A stretch of DNA of 64,000 nucleotides from Lasiosphaeris hirsuta (lineage: Eukaryota > Ascomycota > Sordariomycetes > Sordariales > Lasiosphaeriaceae): positions 62,001 through 126,000 of the forward strand of contig JAUKUA010000008.1 of assembly GCA_030549175.1 (NCBI GenBank), given 5' to 3'. The position numbers and the translations under genes were made by a program. Shown in pieces: positions 41,609 through 52,495 of the stretch; positions within the stretch are counted from its first letter, which is position 1; each line of letters begins with the position of its first letter. Below the pieces are notes generated by a model. The model saw nothing but the letters and a program-made list of their open reading frames with translations. It was not told where the DNA came from and did no database searches.

Positions 41609-44134
41609 ATGGCTGAGGCTTTCGCCCTCGCCGCCAGCGCCATTGGCGTGATAGCATTCATGCAGCAACTCTGGACTGATGTGCCGAAAATCCCAAAAAG
41701 CAGCTCGTCTGTCTCCACGTCGGATTGTACCCGACAGGCAAAAAGTCTGCAGGCTCATTGCGATAGAGTTAGGTCGCTCCAGGTTGCCGAGATAGATACG
41801 GAAGAGGCAGTAAGCTTACCCTTGGATAACGCGATGTACTAGGCTCCTCTAGGTTGACTCTCTGGACTTAGAAAAGAATCAAAGAAATTACTACTGAGAT
41901 ACGAGAAGTTACAGAAGCACTTTCAAGCCGTCTTACAAAGTGTACGCTTTAACATGGCCAAGAGGGGGAGAGACGGTACAGGGATGTGATGACAGTCCTA
42001 TGGCATGACATGCGGTTGGATGTAAAGGCTAAGATGAGGAGGCTAGATGTTCTCCGCAATAAGCTTTAATCGGAACTTATTATATCCATGTGCCGGAAGA
42101 TGGACCTATCCGACCTTCGGAACAGCCAGGGCTTCCAGAAACTTGGCGCCAACATCAAGGAACTTACCGAGGCCGTACTTAGGGGGGATGGTAGTTCTCT
42201 AACCAGGGCTATCGACGGTATTGACGCCTCCGCCGTTATAAGGAGGCACGAGAAGATCATGGAAGTACTTTACCAACTAGATATAACTTCCGAGAGTACT
42301 GCCAGTGATATGTTTAGCTAGGAGGAGAGAGAAAGAACCATCGTCAAGCGCCTTAACACATCGCCGTACCGAAATCGAAAGGACAGAAACCTAGACCCGG
42401 TCCGAGGAACATGCGAGTGGTTTAAATGTCATGAGCTCTTTCGAAATTAGCGAGAAAGTAAGTCGTCTAACATACTCTAGGTATCGGCAGACCCTAGATA
42501 CGGGAAATCAGTCTTGGTAAAACATCTCGTTAATTCTATCCTCTAGATACTAAAGTCCAGGACTATATGCTACTTCTTTTTCAAGGACGACTTCGCCGAT
42601 CAGCGGAGCGTAGCTAGTACTCTCTACTGTATCTTACACTAGCTTTTCCAGAAGAGGCGCTCCCTACTTTCCGATATAATCCTCGATCGACTCGATATCA
42701 AGGAAGGAGGAGAAACGACGAACGTCCCGTTTAGAGATCTTTAGGATACGCTAATCGACGTTACAAAGATAAAGGACGCCGGCGAAATTATCTACGTTCT
42801 CGATGCCATTGACAAATGTGAAGATCAAGGACGGTCCCAGCTTTCTCAGAAACTATGTCTACTATACGGTCGTAAGAAGATCGCAGCAAACTTCAATTTG
42901 AAGTTTCTCCTCACAAGCCGGCCGTACGAGAACATTCGTATCAGTTTTCAGCCTTTAGATATCCAAGACCTACCCGTGATTCACCTAAGCGGGAAGAGCG
43001 ACGTCGAGATTAAGAAGATCTCCAAGGAGATTAATACCGTCATCCGAGCCAAGGTCCACAACATCAGAGATCAACGACACCTAACGCAGCAGCAAGAAGA
43101 TATCCTACTACAGCAGCTGACGCGTATCCCTAACCGGACCTACTTATGGATATACCTTACTCTAGATCTGGTCGAAAAAGCTATCACCGCCGACGAAGCA
43201 AGGATATAGGAGGTTACTTCACGACTCCCCAAGACCGTTGACGAGGCATACGATAAGATCCTCAGCAAGACTAGCGACCCCAAAGTTACTAAAAGGCTAC
43301 TACATATCATTGTAGCAGCGGCTCGGCCCTTAACCCTAGCGGAGATGAACATGGCACTAGCCCTCAGTCCAACTCACCGGTCCTATAAAGATCTCAAGCC
43401 CGATCTCGACCAAAAGGCCGCTTCCATGATGACGTACGGGGCATCTACGGGCTCGTTGTTACCGTCATCGACTCAAGGATCTACTTACTTCATCAAACGG
43501 CAAAGGAGTTCCTAGTTCGGAGCAGCACAAACCCCCTTAGAGACTTGCGAGCGGGTCTTACATGGAGATACTCGCTACGGCCGCAGGATTCCCACCACGT
43601 ACTCGCCAATATTTGTATTTGGTACCTGCTCTTCACTAAGTTTGAGGACCTACCGCCGTACAAAACTGCCGACGCGTATGTCTTTCTTAACTATGCTGCC
43701 AAACACTGGGCTACTCATATCTGTGGCTTACCAGGAAAGCTACAAGATACAATATCAGATTCGATGCTAGGTATTTGTGACGCAGCATCAAACCGCTACT
43801 TAACTTGGCTCAATGTCTACTGGGAAAGTACGAGTTTGCAACCCCCCAAGGATTCACTACCCTCATGATTGCGGCGTATCTCGGACTCAAGACGGTGGTG
43901 AAACGTCTGCTCGAGAAATCTGCCGCCAACCTTGACTCTCGGGATGACACATATCGGCGATCAGCGCTATCCTGGGCCGCGGGTAACGGCCACGATGCCG
44001 TCGTCAGCCTGCTAACGAAAAGTGCTGGCATTAACTTTCGGTGGCTTGGATTGCCGCTCCAATCGAGAGCTGAGGTCGACTCATTGGATACACAAGGCCG
44101 ATCGCCCATTTCTGGCTTATCAAGTAGCCAGTAG
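41609..44134 (+). pseudogene. NACHT-ankyrin STAND (fungal NLR) pseudogene
   Basis: ATG 41609 begins with the Met-Ala-Glu-Ala-Phe-Ala-Leu-Ala-Ala-Ser-Ala-Ile helix typical of fungal NLR N-termini. Further on come Thr-Cys-Glu-Trp-Phe, the Walker A region Ala-Asp-Pro-Arg-Tyr-Gly-Lys-Ser (usually Ala-Asp-Pro-Gly-Cys-Gly-Lys-Ser), Walker B Val-Leu-Asp-Ala-Ile-Asp-Lys-Cys, and Phe-Leu-Leu-Thr-Ser-Arg-Pro-Tyr. Then comes Pro-Lys-Thr-Val-Asp-Glu-Ala-Tyr and a winged-helix-like region. After a frameshift near 43830 there are about two ankyrin repeats (Gly-Phe-Thr-Thr-Leu-Met-Ile-Ala-Ala-Tyr...). At least seven in-frame TAG/TAA codons occur, most one C-to-T from CAG or G-to-A from TGG. STAND NTPases act as nonself or danger switches in fungi. 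This copy is dead. It lies 70 bases upstream of the membrane gene at 44206. Confidence 0.85.
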
Positions 44135-44205
44135 TAGCCTAAGGTCTACTCTCAGCACATACCGCCTTTTACACTCATTTGATCATTCCGTACCTACGCT
44201 AGGTA

Positions 44206-45254
44206 ATGGAGAACCTGGACCAATCCGTCTACATCCCCTTCACTTGGTCCGTGACGCCAAGTGAGGCCGGGGCTGGTACTTACCCATCACCTTCGGCCAT
44301 CCTTGGGAGCTTTGCTGCCATCAACTTCGTGGTGGCGGTAGCAAGCATCTTCCTTGGACACCGTCGTGTGGTGGAACGAATCTCGTGCGGTGTGTTCGGC
44401 GGTCTGAACAGCAAGTTATGGGCAGTGCTATAGGTCCCGGTAACCCTGCTTCAGCTTGCAGCCAACGCTCTCGTCGCCCTGGCTATAAAGCGCACGTCAG
44501 GGTACGGCTCGGGGTTCTCTGTGAAAGACCTCACTCTCTTCTACACAGCGCGACCGCGTATCGGGTGGATACTGAACATTCCATTCTCGCTGATCAAGCG
44601 CAACTTCAGGCACCGAAGAGGGGCTCAACACCCGCTCAACGACCCCAGGCAGGCCATTGATATGGGGCATTACCAGTCCTCAAGCCCCTACCAAGGCAGG
44701 GACACACCCCAGGACTACCCTTGGCGATGCTTTGCGATCTCGCAGTTCTTCTCCGAGATCTGCCTGCAGCTGACCGCGTCGTACAACATGGGCCGCACCG
44801 TCGTGTTCGCCAGCAGGCGCGGCTACTACGTCCTAGGAAACCTGCCGCCCGGGCAGATGGGCCAGAGCGTCCACATGATGTACGCGGCCGCGCTGTACTG
44901 GCTCTGTGGCCAAGTCCTTCTTGGTGTTGTGGGGTTGGCGATTGCCTTCGCGATTGCTTTTCCCCATTATTGCTCCCGAAGAGATATCTCGAGAACTGCT
45001 CACGGGGTGGTTATACTTATGACGGCATCTATGATACCGGTTTCGTGGCTGGCATCTTGGCTTTTTTGGGCGGGATACGTCAAGCTCGCTGGTGATTTGT
45101 AAGTCGAGAGGGTTGATGTCCGGTTCTCTTTGGTTCCTGGCTCTGACTAACTGTGTGCAGATACTGTCCACCGAACTTGGTAGTCGAGGGGTTGATTTGG
45201 GCAATCTTCTCAATCGTGGGTGTCTTTGTGGGATCTATCGGCGTATGTCCATGA
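44206..45254 (+). pseudogene. Uncharacterised multi-pass membrane protein with one in-frame TAG
   Basis: ATG 44206; exon 1 44206-45098, exon 2 45161-45254. The GTAAGT donor and GTGCAG acceptor keep the phase and give 329 codons including the final stop. The frame is open except for TAG at 44431-44433 (codon 76), located just before a helix ending Leu-Gln-Leu-Ala-Ala-Asn-Ala. Features: a first helix (about residues 30-48), Lys-Asp-Leu-Thr-Leu-Phe-Tyr-Thr-Ala-Arg-Pro-Arg after the stop, then Arg-Cys-Phe-Ala-Ile-Ser-Gln-Phe-Phe-Ser-Glu, two further helix pairs and a last exon with Tyr-Cys-Pro-Pro...Leu-Ile-Trp-Ala. I recall similar uncharacterised proteins in Fusarium and relatives. A 60-base in-phase intron that would remove the stop (44402-44461) deletes the conserved helix start and has a weak donor, so I reject it. 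The TAG is one step from CAG. Confidence 0.65.
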
Positions 45255-45731
45255 AGACTCAGCTCTGCGGATTTTGCTTCTTGGTTTGAAAAACTGCATT
45301 TACGGTCAGAAAGGTTGTAATCATGAAAACTCCGGCTCAGGGCCCATTGCGCAAGGTTTCAGGCTTAGGATTACAGCGGGGAATATTGGGTAGGATCCAA
45401 GTTGTTGACAATAAATGCTGGTGCTCCCGTAGAGGTACCTAAGGTACCTATTGGGGGGGGGTATGATGGAAACGTGTATGTCCCCGGGCCGGTCACGCCT
45501 TCCTCAGTAAGGTATTGCAAGTACCTATGTTATCAGCACTAAATGGAAACGGCAATGCTGAGCAATTTCAGAACCCCGAAACGGGGGCAATAACCCCCCC
45601 CCTTCCCCGGCTAGGTACCTCAGGATTTTGTCGTTTGTCCTCCAAAGTCTGTACCTTCGGTACCTACTTCTCCCAATACCTTCCCCCGCACGCCTTACAG
45701 CAGAATCCCACTGAGTTGCGTATGGGCCGTG
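45255..45731. other. Intergenic stretch with GGTACC-rich words
   Basis: Several GGTACCT words and a G9 run (about 45453-45461) occur. No gene is supported. Confidence 0.4.
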
Positions 45732-46787
45732 TCAACGAAGAGCACCCCTATCAGGATGATATTGGGATCCCGGCAAAATTTGCCGAAATTTCGCTATATC
45801 GCCGTCGTACTCCACAAGCGGCTGCCAAAGCCCAATCTCGAGCAAGCAGACACCCAGACTGTAAATGTTATGCTGCATGATGTATGTATGAGCCGGGTGC
45901 TCACCCTGTCGGTCGGGGTGGCGATAGATGCTTCGCTCCCAGACCTGGTGGCCGAGCAGACTGGTGGCGCCATCGGCGGAGCGAAAAGAGTCGAAGCCGA
46001 CGAAGAAACTCCGACGTGCTGTTGATGAGAAAGGGGAAAAGGGTGAAGAGGGACCGGTCTCGCCTAGGAGAAGGATGGACTCGGGACAGATGTTTTTATA
46101 GACAAAGCCAAAAGTGTGCACGGTGATTACCGACTTAGCTAGCTCTTAGGCGAGCGAAACGCGTTTCGTGAGGGATAGGTCGCCGTCGTCGTCGGTAGTA
46201 CTGTTGATGAGGATGTCGCGCAGGCCGCGTATACTCCGGGGATTGGCGCCGTCAGGCGCCCAGAAGACAAAGTGGGGAGTATAACCCGTAACCACTGCAC
46301 GGCCTCACACATGTCGGTGCGCAGGCCAATGTTACCCAACTCGTCGAGGTCGTATTGGCGGGCTAGGGTAATATTGCTCCTGCTCAAGCTGGAAGTGTTG
46401 GAGGTGCCCCTCCCCACTGGGGAGGTTACCCCTCCACTAGCGCCCACGGTAAGCGAGGCCACTAGTCAGGCCACCATCTGTGCAGGATCTACAGGGCTAG
46501 GGCCTTTCCTTTTTCTTTCCACACACACACAATACACACATTATCCAGAGTTTGCTTCTTTACGTGTGTGTCACCCCCCAACAGGAAGTCCCCGGATCTC
46601 GGCAGGCGACTGACATAGGATGCGCCATTCGTATGATATGCTTCTCAACTCTGGAAGTGCTGATATTGCCGCCCTCGTAGAAGACGTTGTTCCGCATTGC
46701 AAGGAGATTAACATTGGTGCTTATGTCTCCTTGATCAGAGAACCAACTCCTCAAGTACTGGTATAGTTCCGTGGCCTCACGCACCAC
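45732..46787 (-). pseudogene. Kinase-like gene of the HeLo-associated type, broken
   Basis: The minus strand gives several pieces. Near 46787-46560 is a helical N-terminal segment (Leu-Tyr-Gln-Tyr-Leu-Arg-Ser-Trp-Phe). Near 46230-46120 is Leu-Arg-Asp-Ile-Leu-Ile-Asn-Ser...Leu-Thr-Lys-Arg-Val-Ser-Leu-Ala, a stop, then Glu-Leu-Ala-Lys-Ser-Val. From about 46121 comes Val-His-Thr-Phe-Gly-Phe-Val-Tyr-Lys-Asn-Ile-Cys-Pro-Glu-Ser-Ile-Leu, the catalytic-loop-like block of these pseudokinases. Then follow Tyr-Arg-His-Pro-Asp-Arg-Gln-Gly and Asn-Ile-Tyr-Ser-Leu-Gly-Val-Cys-Leu-Leu-Glu-Ile-Gly-Leu-Trp. The stop in the first block is TAA where CAA (Gln) is expected. Frame changes and the missing C-terminus make it a pseudogene. 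Such proteins often belong to fungal cell-death loci. Confidence 0.6.
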
Positions 46788-46939
46788 TGCTCCTTGACAA
46801 GCGTCGGCACAGACTCGGACGAGCCGTCAGCTCTCCGTGCATGTCCCCTCGGCTGAGTTCTTTCGATCGGGCATTTAGTCGAGCGACGGACATTGGATTC
46901 CGAAATGCCCCGCGCCGGAAGCTTTGGCGGCGAGATTCC

Positions 46940-47375
46940 GGTGTGTGAGTCCTATAACGAAGCGTCCCTACAAACCGAATTGGTTGTTACTGTTTGTGGA
47001 TGAGAACCCGACCAACCTCAAGGTACGCCAATGGGATGGAGTGAAGCGTGCATTGGTCTGCTCTAGATCCTAACGGCTAAGTTAAAAGACCCTCAAATGG
47101 CGACCATCAACGGGTTAGAAGCGGTAAGTATGTACACTAAGTCACCAGCGAATTATTCTTGTATCCTGATAGACATTTCTATACCCATCGTGGCCGGCTT
47201 GGAGTCTACGCGATGCATTCGCGAGTTTGAGCGGGCGAACAAATTAGATCCAAAAACTGTCATCTCCCTGGGCACGATGTCATGGTACCGTGGATTGCGC
47301 ACAGTGTGTCTGTTATACCTAGACCAAATTAATCAAGCTCTCTTGACCACAATCAAACGTGTGGCGGAGGACTAG
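46940..47375 (+). pseudogene. Response-regulator receiver domain fragment (hybrid histidine kinase tail)
   Basis: The frame gives Leu-Leu-Leu-Phe-Val-Asp-Glu-Asn-Pro-Thr-Asn-Leu-Lys, the acidic pair of a receiver domain. A GT-AG intron of about 46 bases (near 47023-47068) joins it in phase to Ile-Leu-Thr-Ala...Ile-Asn-Gly-Leu-Glu-Ala-Val. Next is Tyr-Ser-Cys-Ile-Leu-Ile-Asp-Ile-Ser-Ile-Pro, with the phospho-acceptor Asp, then Thr-Arg-x-Ile-Arg-Glu-Phe-Glu. Beyond Val-Ile-Ser-Leu-Gly-Thr the match stops, and the conserved Lys-Pro block is absent. No kinase or HAMP part precedes it. It is a fragment of a fungal hybrid histidine kinase; the surviving splice sites suggest the loss is recent. Confidence 0.65.
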
Positions 47376-47619
47376 CTAACCAGCTTTCTTCACGATTTAG
47401 GGCAGGCGATAGTTACTTATCAGAATTACCCCGCGACGCGAAGTCACGTGAATTCCCGACGCTGGTCAGAATTCCTGCCCCAAATTCCTCCCCAAATTCC
47501 TCCCCAAAGCTCCATGCGCGGTTCCCCAAAATACCCCTTGCCCATTGCCACCAAAACACCCATTACTATCACCATCCCGCACATCCTCGCACAAGAAGAC
47601 GACATCGGAGTCGACGACA
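47376..47619. other. Short upstream region of the coiled-coil gene
   Basis: Contains three near-identical CCCCAAATTCCT words at 47480-47510, possibly a promoter repeat. Confidence 0.35.
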
Positions 47620-48462
47620 ATGAGTTCAGACGTAGCCACGCGGGCCTTTGTTAAGGCGGAAATCGAAGCCCTCCGGGTCGACACGCGGGCCTTTGTCAAG
47701 GCGGAAATCGATGCCTTCCGGACCGAAACAAATGCTAGGTTCGAGAGAATCGAGGCCGACGTTCACGAGCTCAAGATTGATGTTGGGGAGATCAAGATTA
47801 CAATGGGGGAGATGCAAGTTACAATGAGGCAGATAGAGGTCCGCGCCCGTAACGGCAAGCTCAAGAACCCGACAGCCCGAATCCGCCCCATTCCCATCTT
47901 CGCCCAAGGCCGCGGCCCCCAAGAACCCGATCCGACCTACTTTCCCAAGTACGCCAATCAACTTTACCGTCTGCGAAAGCCACAGAACGAGCGCGACCAC
48001 CAGATGCTTGCCTACCTCAGCACATTTTACGACATTCAGCAAGAGGCGGCCGATGCGAGCGAGTCCGGTGAAAAGGTGCAGGTTGATCCTGACCGTGCTG
48101 TGGAGCTGCTGGAAGAGATATTGGGCCTTGATGAAGACAACTTTATAGAATTTCGTACAAGGGCACAGCGGTTTGCCGACCAAGGTCCTCCAGCCGCTGA
48201 GAAGCGAGACCGGCCGGCAACCGGCTCGTCCGGAGAGCAGCCTCAACTACACCGACGCAGGCTCCAGACCCCATCCGATGGCTCGACAGTTCCTTTCACC
48301 AAAACGCCTAGCCGTGCGTATGACGGCAGCCCAACGGTTCCTTTCACCGAAACGCCTAGCCGCGCAGCACCCGAGCAGCTGTCGAATATCCGTACCGTGG
48401 CTGCGCGTCCACGGCGCCCCAGCACAACAATTCCCGACTCCGAGGAGACGGCGAGCAGCTAG
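47620..48462 (+). CDS. Uncharacterised coiled-coil protein, 280 residues
   Basis: I choose ATG 47620, because the frame upstream starts with TTG. The N-terminal about 75 residues form a coiled coil with two copies of a Thr-Arg-Ala-Phe-Val-Lys-Ala-Glu-Ile unit, then heptads (Phe-Glu-Arg-Ile-Glu-Ala-Asp-Val; Ile-x-x-Thr-Met-Gly-Glu-Met). A compact region follows (Pro-x-Tyr-Phe-Pro-Lys-Tyr-Ala...Leu-Tyr-Arg-Leu-Arg; Leu-Ala-Tyr-Leu-Ser-x-Phe-Tyr-Asp; Leu-Leu-Glu-Glu-Ile-Leu-Gly-Leu-Asp-Glu-Asp). The C-terminal tail is disordered, with two Val-Pro-Phe-Thr-x-Thr-Pro-Ser-Arg-Ala repeats. I recall similar unnamed proteins in other ascomycetes, often in several copies. No enzyme motif. The frame is intact and GC-rich. 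Confidence 0.7.
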   Translation: MSSDVATRAFVKAEIEALRVDTRAFVKAEIDAFRTETNARFERIEADVHELKIDVGEIKITMGEMQVTMRQIEVRARNGKLKNPTARIRPIPIFAQGRGPQEPDPTYFPKYANQLYRLRKPQNERDHQMLAYLSTFYDIQQEAADASESGEKVQVDPDRAVELLEEILGLDEDNFIEFRTRAQRFADQGPPAAEKRDRPATGSSGEQPQLHRRRLQTPSDGSTVPFTKTPSRAYDGSPTVPFTETPSRAAPEQLSNIRTVAARPRRPSTTIPDSEETASS

Positions 48463-51041
48463 AGTGCGAGATGGGGATCCGAAGCGCGGGGGCTGATCAG
48501 CCAGATTTGATGGGTCGCGCAGGTGCAGGGAAAATGGAGCAATTGGAAATTGGTAGCCCCGACCACAGCACATGTATTCTAGCTAGAAAATCTCTACGCA
48601 AATCTAGATTAGAGTTTCTCCCTAGAATCTACACTTTCTTGAGAGATTGCATTTCTTGCGTTTTTTGGCCTGGCCCTCGTGCGCGAACTACGCAAATGCT
48701 GACTATACCCAAACCTATTACTAAGTTCCGTCGCATCGTCGAGTAAAAGCCGCCGATCCCGAGGAGATAGTGAAGTTTGGGCAGTATTGACGGTACCCGT
48801 GTGGCCGGCAACGCGTGGCTATTAGATAACGTGGAGTCGGTATTACCTCTGACTAACACATAAGGCTCCAGTCCCTTCATAGTAGAAAACTGTTACTTCT
48901 TTCCCAACCCCCGCCATCGTATACCGGCAGTAAGATATAGTAGAAATTGCTCATTGTTACTTTATAATTCGCACAGTCTTTTCCAGCTTAGCTACTAAAC
49001 TGTTCAAGTGCTATAATGTCTCTATATATCGAACATTATCGAGCTAGATTACCGAGCCTGACCCCGCCGTATCCATTATCTAATCTATTATCTCGGCCTC
49101 GGCAGAGGGCGCTGGGAAGACTATTAATACTAAGAACGCCTACTAACCTTCGCTAATAGTAACAGTATACCCCGTCATCGACCCCGCCGCCATGCTCGCC
49201 TTCGCCATAGCCGACAGTTGCATAGGCCTACTGTCAGTACTTGCCAGGGCCGACTTCTACGTCGTCTCTGTCCACCCCCTCGGGGGCCCGCCAGCGCCTT
49301 CGACGTCTTCATACGCCCCGGCTCCGCGTACTCTATGCTCATCAGCATGGCTATCGTCGCCGTCCACGTCAATTTACCCCACGCCTGCACTACGGCATTA
49401 TCGTCATAGAAGACCACAGTCGCGCCCTCACCCTACAGTCCATTAGCTACACCCCGTCCGCTTCGTCCTACTACACGTCCGCGCCACCTACTACGACATA
49501 CTCAAGGATAAGACCAACCGTAAGTACGTCAAGCAACTACGCAACAAGTACTCCCTACCCTCGACCTTCAGTTCCATTCCCCTACAACGCCTCTTCGCCC
49601 ATAAGCTGCCCGTTCACTACGCCTGGGGGCTAATGCCTCCCGCCGAGCTAAGCGAATACGACGCCGCCCCGATGACACCCCCCATCCTGATCCCGTTTCG
49701 GACGCCGTCGCCGCCACCTGTCCGACTCCACCTGTACGTGACCCACACCGGCCTCTGCATCGGGCCCACCGCCCGCTTTTACGATCCGCGTCTCGCCGCT
49801 TAGATTACTGAGCTTCCTAATAGTCTCACTAACGAAGAGTGAGCCACCATGCGCCATACCTACTACGCCGACCGCAACGCTGGCGATACCTACATCCAAC
49901 AAGCCTTGGCTGGTGAGCTTGACCAAGTCAAGACGAGCACAGACATGGAGGCCACCAGCATAATAAGGACGACCATGAGAACGAACTTGAGGACGAGGCC
50001 AAGAATGCGTTGTTTACCGACCGTCAAATTTACCCGCCCTCGGAAGCGATCCTACGCGCCGTCAGAGACTTTCTGGGGGTCAACATCACTTACCGATCAC
50101 TTCAGCTGCTCCCCTGAGACACTAGCCTGCATGTAAATCCAGGAAATATCCATCGTGTTATACAGACATTTAGAGGGAAAGCTACGTGAAGAACATGGTA
50201 TAGCCAGCTCCCGCCCCTACCACGGTATCCTCTCGCCGTGTTTAAGCTTTCATTATCCCCCTCAAGTCAGCTAGGACTTCAACGGCCTCACCTTGTCCTC
50301 CCAATGGTAGAATCCCACTCGCGATCCTACCTACTCAAGGTCCCACGTCGTGCCATTGGCAGAGGTGACTTAGACATGCCTGGCGCTGATATTGGTCATG
50401 GATGTCGGGGCCGTCCCCGCCGTGAGCGTGATCTTCGTGCAGGCGTCGCGCTCATCATCGGTAAGAAAGTCGTCCCCAGTTAAGATGGTATACCAGGCCG
50501 TGCTTCTTAAACACACGCTCAACCTTACCCAACTCGCCCCTCAGGCCGACTATGTTCTATAGGCGGCTGGCATTGTCAACCACAGTGTCCAGACCCGTCT
50601 CAATACCCCGCTTCACTATACCCTATTTTACTTTAGCTAACTTATGTTACATAAGAAATAAGAATCCTTATACTCAAAGGTATCTAATACGTTAATTACT
50701 TATACCTTACTTAGTTACTTTCTATTAGAATGTATAATAGTATAACTATACTAAAAAAATCATTTCTCAATACTTTATACATAGTGTCTGAAAGATAACT
50801 TTATTGCTTTCAGAAATTATCTTGAGGAAAAGAATGTTCAAAGTACAATTCCCCACTACGTGCTTAAAATTCAAACTAATTCTACCTACAGCGAGTTTTC
50901 AACTGGCACTTCGTTCTCACAAACCTTAATATACTCAAAGTTCGTTAGCTAGACGTATAATAACGGTAATGCTAAAAGTTAAACTAGATATTGTAGCTTT
51001 TCTACAAAGATACATATAACGTAGTTACATAGCAAATAACG
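48463..51041. other. Gene-poor stretch, one GC-rich coding-like island
   Basis: Between 49489 and 49803 the plus strand has a 105-codon open stretch (frame beginning Tyr-Asp-Ile-Leu-Lys-Asp-Lys-Thr-Asn) of protein-like composition, but I could not assign it. The whole 49180-50480 island is GC-rich with frame changes and a few stops, as in a decayed gene or transposon. From 50600 the sequence is AT-rich. Confidence 0.35.
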
Positions 51042-52171
51042 TGTCACACTAGTAGACTCACCTAAGGTCAACAGGGTAGACCACCTCCTTGACCTAGATC
51101 TACCGTAATAGCCACATCGTGGCTCAACCTGTAGGACACGCATATATACCATAATCAGGGCGTGACCAGGGACCCCCGGGCCACACACAAGTCGATGGGT
51201 CCTCGGCCTAGGCCGGGATCCTAGACACTACTCACAAGTTAAGCTAGCCTACCACGAGGGCCTAGCTCGTAGGCGGCAACGTTACCAGACCTTAAGTTTA
51301 GTATGAGTGGCCACACAACCTCAGCATTGTAGTCAAAGACTACATTAGATAGCTCAAAGACCTACATGATATTTCAGTAGGATTTCCAAAGACAGGCCTC
51401 CTAGTTATCGTAGTAGTTCTAGTAGACAACCTAAACCCCAACGTTCTCCGGAGTCTAGCCTCAGTGGTGATAAGTGGCTATAACTAAGCCCAACTGGGTC
51501 TCGATGAGTCATGAAGGGAATCGTTGTCATTCGATGTAAGTACTTAGAACGTGGAGAAACCTCCGTAATCGTAAATACCATACCATCAGAGTTAGTACTA
51601 ATACCAGCCGTAAACTATCGAAAGGAAGGTTAGTAATACTTAGTATGAACCTTGATTGGTAAGACGTGAGAGACAGGTAGCTAAGGTCTCAGATTGATAA
51701 AGTGGCTAAGAAAGGATCTTTATATATCTTAGTATCTTCGTATATTGTATATAACCTCTATAAAAGAGACGAGGGCCTTGTAATGGATCCTTGAGAGAAA
51801 GAAGCTTCCTAGTCTTTTCTAGAAATAACCTAGAAATATTATTAGCTGAACTTTAGTAAAGCTGAAGGGAAATATAATCTTATGAACCCTTTTGTTCTTT
51901 ATTAATTTGTAACTACGAAGTATCGTTTGTTATCTTTCTTATATTGTTCTATCTCCTTATATTTACCTTTTCTCTTATAACTACTAAGACTTTAGGTTAT
52001 GAAGATCATCTCTCTTACTTCGTGTAAAAGCTCTAAGTTAGACTAATATTATTACTGGCTTAGAGTAGACGGTTAAGTTAATCTAGATTATAACTCTATA
52101 GTTTAGTTATATCGAAGGTAATATATCCTGTGATTATTACATCTTAGTCTCGGTAACTAGCCAATGTCATA
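51042..52171 (+). repeat. LTR of about 1.13 kb, copy B
   Basis: It starts TGTCACAC and ends TGTCATA, where the last bases fit CA changed to TA. It aligns block by block with copies A, C and D. There is no matching flanking duplication: left flank TAACG, right flank GATAA. Confidence 0.75.
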
Positions 52172-52495
52172 GATAATCTTTCTCTCAAATCTATTTTAAA
52201 TAATATTATTACTATGATAACGTCTTCACTTCCTTCCGGCTCCTATGTTGTAACAATTCAAAGAAGAGAACCTAAGGTAAATACTAGGAGGGAACTTATA
52301 ATTTAGAAACCTCTTAAGATAGTGGTTGTGACTATTAAAAAAAATTTATTACTTCTCTCAACTTCCTAGGCTGTTTCTAATTCATTAAGATAGCTTATAG
52401 AAGTAAACTAACTAGTAGTTAATACTTATTAAGAGCTTTACTCTTATGTCCTTTATATAAAAGATAATAAGAGTTAATTTAGTACTTTAGCTAAC
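52172..52495. other. Short AT-rich spacer between two LTRs
   Basis: 324 bases, AT-rich, nothing recognised. It is too short for an internal region. Confidence 0.4.

Noticed and set aside
41468..41758. 96-codon minus-strand frame
   Set aside because: It lies antisense to the start of the NACHT relic and has no family.
44402..44461. A 60-base intron that would remove the TAG in the membrane gene
   Set aside because: Weak donor (GTCTGA), and it would delete the Leu-Gln-Leu-Ala start of a helix that looks conserved.
47626..48246. 206-codon minus-strand frame
   Set aside because: Antisense shadow of the coiled-coil gene. Its Leu-Pro repeats mirror the heptad codons.
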